A stretch of 7,348 nt of DNA from Vampirovibrionales bacterium. GTDB lineage: Bacteria > Cyanobacteriota > Vampirovibrionia > Vampirovibrionales > JAJTHC01. The stretch lies in the NCBI GenBank assembly GCA_021299615.1, contig JAJTHC010000092.1:1-7348 (forward strand). The letters are read 5' to 3'. How positions within the stretch are numbered: position 1 is the stretch's first letter; each line of letters starts with the position of its first letter. Made by a program: the position numbers and the translations under genes. This document shows positions 1 through 4,639 of this stretch, one piece after another. Under the pieces are notes generated by a model, which was not told the DNA's origin, did no database searches, and saw only the letters and a program-made list of their open reading frames with translations.

Positions 1-7
1 TTGATAA

Positions 8-123
8 TTTTCTGTACAGTGTCTATACGTTGTCGCTACGATTATTTTGTTCTGTTATGTAGGTCTGTCTACACGCCCTCACAAAATAATCTAGGCTCCT
101 CGTCTAGCCTACTGTACAGAAAA
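8..123. repeat. Nested imperfect inverted repeat, MITE- or hairpin-like
   Basis: Outer arms 8-20 and 111-123 are a perfect 13-bp inverted repeat (TTTTCTGTACAGT / ACTGTACAGAAAA). Inner arms 41-50 and 81-90 are a perfect 10-bp inverted repeat (ATTATTTTGT / ACAAAATAAT). The sequence between inner and outer arms also matches at about 12 of 19 positions after a one-base shift, so the whole is an inverted repeat with arms of about 43 nt around a 30-nt loop. Each outer arm contains the 8-bp palindrome CTGTACAG. The right arm overlaps the last codons of the pentapeptide gene and encodes its VFCTV tail. It could be a MITE-like element, the end of an insertion element cut by the window edge, or a large hairpin ending the pentapeptide transcript. 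I cannot choose between these. Confidence 0.6.
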
Positions 124-436
124 CTCTAAATTCAGCTATAGCACCTTCCAAGTCAGCATTCTGCAACTTAGCCCCTCTTAAATGAGCACCTTCCAAGTTA
201 GTATTTTGCAAGTTAGCCCCTTTCAAGTCAGTCCAACCCAAGTCAGCCCCACTTAAGTGAGCCGCTAACAAATCAGCCCCGTTCAAGTTAGCCTCCTTCA
301 AGTTAGCTTGGTTGGAGGACGTGAATTTTAAGTCAGCACCCCTCAAATCAGCCCCGATCAAGTTAACCTTTTTTAAGGTAGACCACTGGAAATTAGCCTC
401 CTTCAAGTTAGCCCAAGACAAGACAAGACAAGACAA
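104..436 (-). CDS. Pentapeptide-repeat protein, 3' segment (out of frame with its 5' part)
   Basis: This frame encodes an almost uninterrupted run of about 19 pentapeptide repeats of the A(D/N)LXX type, for example ANLKE, ADLRG, ADLKF, ANLNG, AHLSG, TNLEG and ADLEG, then a short non-repeat tail FRVFCTVG. Pentapeptide repeats of this family fold as a right-handed quadrilateral beta-helix. Family members range from DNA-mimicking gyrase inhibitors to proteins of unknown role, so no function is inferred. The ATG at 436 lies inside the CAAGA tract, is not preceded by a ribosome-binding site, and is probably not a true start. The real gene most likely starts at 806 and enters this frame only when the tract has a multiple of three units. 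With six units the joined protein would be 235 residues, with three units 230. Confidence 0.75.
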   Translation of the reverse strand: MSCLVLSWANLKEANFQWSTLKKVNLIGADLRGADLKFTSSNQANLKEANLNGADLLAAHLSGADLGWTDLKGANLQNTNLEGAHLRGAKLQNADLEGAIAEFRVFCTVG

Positions 437-806
437 GATTATTCAGGTTAGCATATTTAAAGAACCCCTTTATCCCTGATTCTTCCCAGTTGGTGCCACG
501 GCATTTCTCAATCTGAGCGTTTAGAGATTTTCTACACTCTTCAAGCACCTTCTGGTGTTCACTTTCAGAAGACTCATTATAATCCCATTTAATGCGTTCG
601 AACAACATATCTGGCGTGTCTAATAACTGTTGAAGTCTTTCTGCAACATCTAGTGCCTGTTCCTGCAATCTAAACCCTTGCCGATGCACTTGCCCACTCG
701 ACGTAAAGGCATCTGCGTTTTGAGCAGCCACGTTTTTAGAAGCATTCGTAGAAGACATAGCACGAGACTGATTGTAATTAGGAGCAGTGAGAGAAGCGAG
801 ACGCAT
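408..806 (-). CDS. Pentapeptide-repeat gene, 5' segment ending prematurely at a pentanucleotide tract
   Basis: The 132-residue frame starts MRLASLTAPN at an ATG preceded by AAGGA (816-820, 9 nt spacing) and a good promoter at 860-887. Residues 1-35 are rich in S, N, A and T and look disordered. Residues 45-115 are charged and probably helical (LQEQALDVAERLQQLL, then LEECRKSLNAQIEKC). It has no signal peptide or membrane segment. The end reads ANLNN-LVLSC-LVLG then TAA: ANLNN is a true pentapeptide repeat, and LVLSC is encoded by the (TCTTG)n tract itself. Adding one TCTTG unit (or removing two) continues into SW-ANLKE-ANFQW, the adjacent repeat region, without losing the five-residue register. 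I read this and the following frame as one gene in an off state. The N-terminal domain is not recognised. Confidence 0.75.
   Translation of the reverse strand: MRLASLTAPNYNQSRAMSSTNASKNVAAQNADAFTSSGQVHRQGFRLQEQALDVAERLQQLLDTPDMLFERIKWDYNESSESEHQKVLEECRKSLNAQIEKCRGTNWEESGIKGFFKYANLNNLVLSCLVLG
414..438. repeat. (CAAGA)5 pentanucleotide microsatellite, probable phase-variation tract
   Basis: Five perfect tandem copies of CAAGA (TCTTG on the coding strand) lie exactly where the pentapeptide gene changes frame. Five bases is not a multiple of three, so each gain or loss of a unit shifts the frame. Counting codons from the ATG at 806, the two halves join only if the unit number is a multiple of three (3, 6, 9). 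The present five units give a truncated protein. Confidence 0.85.
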
Positions 807-859
807 GGGAGTTTTTCCTTATAAATCAAACGAAAAAAGCGGAGCGGTTGTAAGCATTA

Positions 860-887
860 ACTATACAATCTAAAGAACCTGTGTCAA
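860..887 (-). promoter_or_regulatory. Sigma70-type promoter for the pentapeptide gene
   Basis: On the minus strand a perfect TTGACA (882-887) is followed after 16 nt by TATAGT (860-865), one base from TATAAT. Transcription would begin near 853, giving a leader of about 47 nt before the ATG at 806 and its AAGGA site at 816-820. The -35 box overlaps the TGA stop codon of the terminase gene (884-886). The gene therefore has its own promoter despite facing the same way as its upstream neighbour. Confidence 0.7.
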
Positions 888-2749
888 TACCCCAGCCGAC
901 GCTGGTTGTACTGGCGGAGCCTTTCCAACGCCAGCCACTGCTGATGCCGCTCCTTTCGCTTTTCCTTCGCCCAATCCGACGAATCCACCAGCAGTTTGCC
1001 TATGTCCCACACGGCGTAACGCAAGGCATCCGCCACGTCTTCATAGGGATGCACCTGTGCCAATTCCTCCGAATCGGGCGACACGTAGCGATACCCCCCT
1101 TGTAAGGCATCGATTAAAGTCGGGCATTGCTCACGATCCACCAAAAACGCAGGCGATTTCACCATGTGACTGCCTTCCTGTCTTACACCCTCTCCCTTTG
1201 GGAGAGGGTTGGGGTGAGGGTTGCCTTGCCCCTCCTCCCTTAGGGAGGAGGTTGGGAGGAGGGATTCCCCCCACTGGAGCTGGTCGTGTCCCTCACCCTG
1301 CCCTCTCCCAGAGGGAGAGGGTTCTAGAGCCAAAGGCACGTCACGCTCTTCAATCATGAGGTGCCGTAGCTTGTCGATGCTGGCAACCACCCCACAACGC
1401 ACCCCCACAGGATGAATCCCCATGTGCTTTAACACCTCAATGCTCGTTTCTTCCGACTTGTCATTATGCTGATGCCCCGCTGGATCGCAGACATCTCGAA
1501 AGCGAGCATTCGCCCCAAACAACGCAATGGATTCATCCTTCACCTGCTGGGCAAATTTTTTCAACACCACACGTTGCCCCACCCATTCCTTCAGCACCAC
1601 CACACGACCCCACTCGTCTCGCTGTAAGGCTAACACCACAGGCGTATGGTAGCCAAAATCCCACGACCGCAAGACTTCCAAGTCAGGATTATAGTCCACC
1701 TTGGCGATATGTTGAGCCGTGAACTCTTCGTACACACGGTCTCGATTGCAGTATTCATAGCTAATATCCAGCTCTCGGGCGACTTCGTGCTTGAGCAATC
1801 GCTTTTTCTGCGTTTCGTACCACACACGATCCTTAAACGGGTGAAGGCTCCAGTGGAGGGTTAAAACGGCGGTCATCTCTGAAAAACGCTCTAGGGCAAA
1901 GCGATTTTTGCGTCCGTTGGGGGTAGACACGACCAATCGACAAAGGCTCGATTGACCAGCCGCAGCGTAGGCACCGTCTGCCCACGCCCAAAAAGCGAAT
2001 TCATCCAGCAGAACGGCGGTGTAACGCCCCCCACGAGCGAAGTTTTCGGTGGCGGCTTCAGCGATAATCGTATTGCCGTTTTGCGGATTCATCAAACGCC
2101 CCGAAACATCGTGCTTGCGAAAATCAAAGCCCGCAGGCAACATATTCGACGGCTGTTCACGCAAATTGAAACGGCATTTTTCCATGAGCGTGGCGAGATC
2201 ACCTTTGGTGTCCGCACTACCAAAATTACGGCTCCCGATGAGGAATTGTTGCCCCGAATGAAAGAGCCAGCGATATTCAAAGACCAAGCAAATCAGCCAC
2301 GAAAGCCCCATGTCTCGGCTTTTTTCCACCAGCAGATCTTCGCCATTTTCAATGGCTTCATTCAAGCGTAGCACCGTTTCCATTTGAAAGGGGTACAGCA
2401 CAAACGGCACACGCCCAATGCTTCTGCCGTTTTGTTTAAAGGGATTCGGGCGAGGGTCAAAGGTCCACGCAAAGTAGCGAAACCACAGCAGAATGTTGTT
2501 GCGACAGTCGTGTTTGAGCAATTCGGCGAAGGCATCGTCGGTTTTGAGCCGTTCGTAAAGCTGGATGCGTTCTTGAGCAATTGCTTCACGGCGAGCGTCC
2601 CATGCGGTGGGGCTTTGCAGTCTTGCGAGGTAGTTCATTTCTTCAGGCAGGGTATCGTTAATGGCGTCCATTTCTTGCCACACGGCGTTTCGGCAGAAGC
2701 TGGCGAGATGCACATAGGGGTTATTTTCAGGTGGGTAGGGGTTCGACAT
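884..2749 (-). CDS. Phage-type terminase large subunit with in-frame palindromic-repeat insert
   Basis: This 621-residue protein has the two-domain layout of large terminases, which cut concatemeric phage DNA and pump it into the prohead. ATPase part: Walker A-like EKSRDMGLSW (142-151, K143), Walker B TAVLLDEFAFW (244-254, D249/E250) and coupling motif VVSTPNG (273-279). Nuclease part (RNase H-like): acidic residues in SWDFGYHTP (D364), VCDPAGH (D422) and DVADALRY (D571 or D574). Residues about 473-526 are not terminase sequence: they translate three GC-rich palindromes (ALEPSPSGRGQGEG, LLPTSSLREEG, PHPNPLPKGEG) inserted between the second and third nuclease motifs. The frame survives the insertion. 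No portal, capsid or small-terminase gene lies in the window, so this is an orphan, either a prophage remnant or a transfer-agent-like or domesticated gene. Upstream of the ATG is a purine-rich GAGAAAGAGAGAA stretch but no strong Shine-Dalgarno. Confidence 0.88.
   Translation of the reverse strand: MSNPYPPENNPYVHLASFCRNAVWQEMDAINDTLPEEMNYLARLQSPTAWDARREAIAQERIQLYERLKTDDAFAELLKHDCRNNILLWFRYFAWTFDPRPNPFKQNGRSIGRVPFVLYPFQMETVLRLNEAIENGEDLLVEKSRDMGLSWLICLVFEYRWLFHSGQQFLIGSRNFGSADTKGDLATLMEKCRFNLREQPSNMLPAGFDFRKHDVSGRLMNPQNGNTIIAEAATENFARGGRYTAVLLDEFAFWAWADGAYAAAGQSSLCRLVVSTPNGRKNRFALERFSEMTAVLTLHWSLHPFKDRVWYETQKKRLLKHEVARELDISYEYCNRDRVYEEFTAQHIAKVDYNPDLEVLRSWDFGYHTPVVLALQRDEWGRVVVLKEWVGQRVVLKKFAQQVKDESIALFGANARFRDVCDPAGHQHNDKSEETSIEVLKHMGIHPVGVRCGVVASIDKLRHLMIEERDVPLALEPSPSGRGQGEGHDQLQWGESLLPTSSLREEGQGNPHPNPLPKGEGVRQEGSHMVKSPAFLVDREQCPTLIDALQGGYRYVSPDSEELAQVHPYEDVADALRYAVWDIGKLLVDSSDWAKEKRKERHQQWLALERLRQYNQRRLGY
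1188..1321. repeat. Array of three GC-rich palindromic repeats (A-B-C) inside the terminase gene
   Basis: Element A (1188-1220) has a 9-bp stem CCCTCTCCC-TTT-GGGAGAGGG followed by TTGGGGTGAGGG. Element B (1229-1263) is a cousin with the stem CCTCCCT-TAGGGAGG followed by a GGTTGGGAGGAGGG tail. Element C (1290-1321) is A in the opposite orientation: CCCTCACCCTG followed by the same 9-bp stem with an AGA loop. C is flanked at 1273-1286 by ACTGGAGCTGGTCG, which recurs exactly beside the first nadE copy at 6571-6584, so the mobile unit is larger than the hairpin. Read on the minus strand, the array is open throughout and adds about 54 residues to the terminase. The order here (A then C on the plus strand) is the reverse of that in nadE (C then A). 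Confidence 0.85.
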
Positions 2750-2879
2750 GATAGGGGTTCTCTCTTTCTCTTTTTTTTGGGTTGGTTATCAATATCTAGT
2801 TAATTAGGATTTTTTGATGGCTAGCACTTTATTCCTTTCATTTGTTTTATATTAAGTAAGGTAAAATTAATTAGGAAAA

Positions 2880-3386
2880 ATGTTTTATATGCACTCACGT
2901 TCTCTAATATCAACAATTGCCCCCCCCCCCTGCACATTTCCTCTCTTGCTATTGAAGGATTTAGAAGAATCCTTTATTCAATCTCATAACTTAAAAAGTA
3001 TTGTCCCACTAGAAAATGAGGAGAAGTTAAAAAGATCCGCTACTAATTTTCATGATTTATCTCATGCTTTATTTGGAAATGGTATTACACCAGCAGGTGA
3101 GATGTTTCAGAGTATTGCAGATATGGTATTGAAGCGATATATGGCAAATAGGCAGTTTCCTTCTAAAAAAGAGGTGAGAAGTAGAGCATTAAAACAGTTA
3201 AGACATTTACAAAAGATTGAAGGTATTAAAAAAGGCTTATATACTACTCCTGTTTTTGATCAGGCTAGAATGTATTATATGGAAATGATTAAAATTGCTG
3301 AAAAGCAATGGGGGAAATTTCCTAACAATACGCATGATTTAAGAAACATGCCTGTTTTAGAAACACCAAAAGAATGGCTTATGTAG
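2880..3386 (+). CDS. Hypothetical protein with poly-C tract near its start
   Basis: This 168-residue, AT-rich gene is the only plus-strand gene in the window and is divergent from the terminase across 130 bp. There are two possible starts: ATG 2880 (AGGA at 2873-2876, only 3 nt away) and ATG 2889 (12 nt away). Neither spacing is ideal. The N terminus reads MFYMHSRSLISTIAPPPCTF and includes PPP from an 11-C run. The rest is soluble, basic and probably mostly helical (ADMVLKRYMANRQFPSKKEV, ALKQLRHLQKIEGIKKG). It has no signal peptide, transmembrane segment or recognised domain. The frame is open only with a C count of 11 (or 8, 14): ten C's would give a stop shortly after the tract and twelve would stop about 20 codons on. 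It is therefore in the on state here. Function unknown. Confidence 0.7.
   Translation: MFYMHSRSLISTIAPPPCTFPLLLLKDLEESFIQSHNLKSIVPLENEEKLKRSATNFHDLSHALFGNGITPAGEMFQSIADMVLKRYMANRQFPSKKEVRSRALKQLRHLQKIEGIKKGLYTTPVFDQARMYYMEMIKIAEKQWGKFPNNTHDLRNMPVLETPKEWLM
2920..2930. repeat. Homopolymeric C11 tract, probable phase-variation site
   Basis: Eleven consecutive C's follow the G of a GCC codon, 14 codons into the gene at 2880-3386. Long intragenic poly-C or poly-G runs are a classic contingency-locus signature in host-associated bacteria. Such a run is out of keeping with the AT-rich gene around it. Gain or loss of one C shifts the frame and leads to early stops in both alternative frames. Confidence 0.75.
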
Positions 3387-3397
3387 AATGTTCTTTT

Positions 3398-3481
3398 GTC
3401 ATTGCGAACGGATGTGAAGCAATCTGTTCAGACTGTAAAACGCAAGGTCTAGACAATGTTTCACGTTACGCCTGCAATGAC
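3398..3481. repeat. 84-bp imperfect palindrome of the GTCATTGC...GCAATGAC type
   Basis: The ends GTCATTGC (3398-3405) and GCAATGAC (3474-3481) are perfect inverted repeats. Interior arms also correspond (GTGAAGCAATCTG against the complement of CAATGTTTCAC, and TCAGAC against GTCTAGA). The sequence GTCATTGCGA...GTGAAGCAATCT resembles a dispersed palindromic element I know from several bacterial lineages. It starts 12 bp after the stop codon of the plus-strand gene and may help end its transcript. Confidence 0.65.
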
Positions 3482-3604
3482 GGACAGAAGACTTGCCGAC
3501 AACGCACTAAATGCGAGGCTTCCGAGACATTTTGCGGACGGCAGGAACAAAGATAGGGCGAGGAGGTGGGGACAAAAAAACTTCTTATTCACGAAGTGAA
3601 TCTT

Positions 3605-3633
3605 CACCTTTAGGAAGGAGAGGTTAGGAGAGG
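3605..3633. repeat. Diverged copy of the GC-rich B-type repeat
   Basis: The sequence CACCTTTAGGAAGGAGAGG followed by TTAGGAGAGG aligns by eye, with one base gap and a few substitutions, to element B in the terminase (1229-1263). The stem is partly decayed. This suggests an older copy lying outside any gene. Confidence 0.4.
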
Positions 3634-3697
3634 AAACCAACGGTTTTCTTTCCTAAGAGAAAAAGTTCCTAACTTTTTCGACATGAAGGGGGGATTT

Positions 3698-3754
3698 TCA
3701 AGGGGGGACGAAGGGTAGGAGAAACGCAATGCGTCCTTCCCCGTCCCCCCTTGA
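3698..3754. repeat. GC-rich inverted repeat (TCAAGGGGGGACG arms)
   Basis: Perfect 13-bp arms, TCAAGGGGGGACG (3698-3710) and CGTCCCCCCTTGA (3742-3754), enclose 31 nt that includes the small palindrome ACGCA-A-TGCGT (3724-3734). The arms extend with AAGG/CCTT after a short gap. The minus-strand translation gives SSPLENPPF, a peptide type produced by other dispersed bacterial repeats of this composition. It belongs to a different family from the repeats in nadE. Confidence 0.6.
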
Positions 3755-3767
3755 ACGCATTTAGAGG

Positions 3768-3804
3768 TGTCGGAGAACCTTTGTGCGAGCAAAGGTCTCT
3801 GACA
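3768..3804. repeat. Strong hairpin
   Basis: Left arm 3768-3783 and right arm 3790-3804 pair along about 14 bp with one mismatch and one bulged base, around the six-base loop TGCGAG. No T-run follows on either strand, so it is not a standard Rho-independent terminator. Confidence 0.55.
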
Positions 3805-3908
3805 GCACCAGCTAAAAACGAAGCTAGAAATCCAAAAAATCCACAAAACACAGGATCACCTCCCCAGTATGACAAGGAAGGTGGAGAAAAAACAGTGCCT
3901 AAAACCCA

Positions 3909-4346
3909 CTATTTTCCCCATTTATCTCTTTTTTTGGCTTGCTCAATTTGACATAATTTAATCAATTCATGTGATGAATCAGGTATTTCAAATTTAGGGT
4001 GCATCAGAGCAAGGAATGGTTCAAACAACTGATGAACGCTTTCTTCTCTTTGTTGATAAGAGGGGTTAGAAACTATATCATAAGCCCATTCAGCGTAATA
4101 TCTGTTTCTCGTATCGGGAGCGAGTTTTTGTTCTTCAATGTTGGTAAGTTTTTTCTTTATTTGAAGATCGTAAGCCAGTGATTTAGGTATTCTTAAGCTG
4201 CTTAGGGCATCATACAATACAACTAAAGGAGGAAGCAGGTCTTTATAATTAGTGTTTTTTTCATTTGTTCCAAAAGACATAAGAATCGTTGATTTTGAAT
4301 AGTCATACTCGGATAAAAATCCTAAATCAGAAGGGTCAAGCCCCAT
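3909..4346 (-). CDS. Hypothetical protein, 3' segment (frame-shifted from 4322-4567)
   Basis: This 145-residue frame begins MGLDPSDLGFLSEYDYSKST at an ATG whose A is the last of a run of seven A's on the coding strand. No ribosome-binding site precedes that ATG, which argues that it is an internal codon. The segment is soluble and probably helical, with a charged C terminus (LIKLCQIEQAKKRDKWGK). It has no recognised domain, signal peptide or membrane span. Adding one A to the run joins it to the upstream frame as LKK-MGLDPSD, giving one 219-residue protein. It faces the plus-strand gene across the repeat-rich spacer. Function unknown. Confidence 0.65.
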   Translation of the reverse strand: MGLDPSDLGFLSEYDYSKSTILMSFGTNEKNTNYKDLLPPLVVLYDALSSLRIPKSLAYDLQIKKKLTNIEEQKLAPDTRNRYYAEWAYDIVSNPSYQQREESVHQLFEPFLALMHPKFEIPDSSHELIKLCQIEQAKKRDKWGK

Positions 4347-4567
4347 TTTTTTAAAATAGAATCAAGTTCACGATCTAAGTATTCATGAAGTTTCAGTGGT
4401 TGTACTTCAGGAGGGATTACATTACGTACACCACAAAAAAGGTTGAGAAGTCCCTTTTCTTGAGCTTTCGGCGTTATAGACAGGTGAAACTCCATCCCAT
4501 TACGTTGGGAAGGCTTGGAAGACGCTGGTGTGTAAGCCATAGGAGGCTGGTTTGACAATAAACGCAT
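4322..4567 (-). CDS. Hypothetical protein, 5' segment ending just after an A7 run
   Basis: This 81-residue frame starts MRLLSNQPPMAYTPASSKPS, with AAGG 6 nt before the ATG and a promoter-like pair at 4606-4633. The N terminus (about 25 residues rich in S, P, Q, N) looks disordered. Its MRLxS opening resembles that of the pentapeptide gene (MRLAS), and a folded region follows (EFHLSITPKAQEKGLLNLF). Reading continues through TTA-AAA-AAA-TGG and stops at TAG about 24 bases later. One extra A, or a -1 slip on the heptamer A-AAA-AAA, carries translation into the 3' segment. It begins 72 bp after the nadE stop and faces the same way. No family is recognised. Confidence 0.65.
   Translation of the reverse strand: MRLLSNQPPMAYTPASSKPSQRNGMEFHLSITPKAQEKGLLNLFCGVRNVIPPEVQPLKLHEYLDRELDSILKKWGLTLLI
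4346..4352. repeat. A7 homopolymer at the frame break (coding-strand A's)
   Basis: Seven T's on the plus strand read as TTTTA-AAAAAA-TGG context on the coding strand. In the incoming frame the codons are TTA AAA AAA, so the heptamer A-AAA-AAA fits the X-XXY-YYZ pattern of -1 ribosomal slippage and could also promote transcriptional slippage. Eight A's would fuse the two frames directly. Confidence 0.6.
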
Positions 4568-4605
4568 AAGGCACCTTTTTATTTTTGAGAAAATGAACTA
4601 TTTAA

Positions 4606-4633
4606 AGAATAGTAAATAAAGCGGGGGTGTCAA
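4606..4633 (-). promoter_or_regulatory. Sigma70-type promoter for the A7-containing gene
   Basis: On the minus strand TTGACA (4628-4633) and TATTCT (4606-4611) are separated by 16 nt. The -35 box lies just past the nadE stop codon (TAA, 4640-4642). Spacing, the TTGACAC start and placement at the end of the upstream gene match the promoter at 860-887. The following leader is AT-rich and ends in AAGG before the ATG at 4567. Confidence 0.6.
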
Positions 4634-4639
4634 GCCATT

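Larger units (their letters stand above)
3387..3908. other. Gene-free spacer packed with palindromic elements
   Basis: This 522-bp stretch lies between two convergent genes and holds no convincing coding sequence. The open frames in it are short, lack ribosome sites and translate repeats. It contains at least four structures: the palindrome at 3398-3481, an imperfect palindrome at about 3494-3543 (TGCCG...CGGCA ends), the GC-rich inverted repeat 3698-3754, and the hairpin 3768-3804. It also holds a diverged B-type repeat at 3605-3633 and a small palindrome ATTCAC-GAA-GTGAAT at 3587-3601. None is followed by a clear T-run, so no intrinsic terminator can be assigned, although the structures could end transcription from both sides. 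It looks like a landing zone for small non-coding repeats. Confidence 0.65.

Noticed and set aside
106..436. CRISPR array or DNA tandem repeat, because of the 15-bp periodicity
   Set aside because: The 15-bp period is degenerate and coincides with pentapeptide codons. There are no spacers.
1057..1415. Plus-strand open frames across the terminase repeat array
   Set aside because: They are translations of the opposite strand of GC-rich palindromes (LPLGEGWGEG-like peptides) opposite a well-supported terminase.
1952..2803. Plus-strand open frames opposite the terminase N-terminal half
   Set aside because: They lack ribosome sites and family motifs, and they overlap the conserved Walker motifs of the terminase on the other strand.
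2750..2879. Clear promoters for the divergent terminase and plus-strand gene
   Set aside because: Only weak matches are visible (for example TTGGTT with TAGGAT at 17 nt), not enough to call.
3374..3556. Short plus-strand gene after 2880-3386
   Set aside because: Its translation is mostly the GTCATTGC palindrome and the next imperfect palindrome. It overlaps the preceding stop and has no ribosome site.
3855..3883. Intrinsic terminator for the A7-containing gene
   Set aside because: A CACCTCCC/GGAAGGTG hairpin with one mismatch is present, but no T-run follows it on the minus strand.
3610..3951. Short open frames in the spacer
   Set aside because: Their peptides (PLENPPF-like) come from the GC-rich inverted repeat, and there are no convincing starts.
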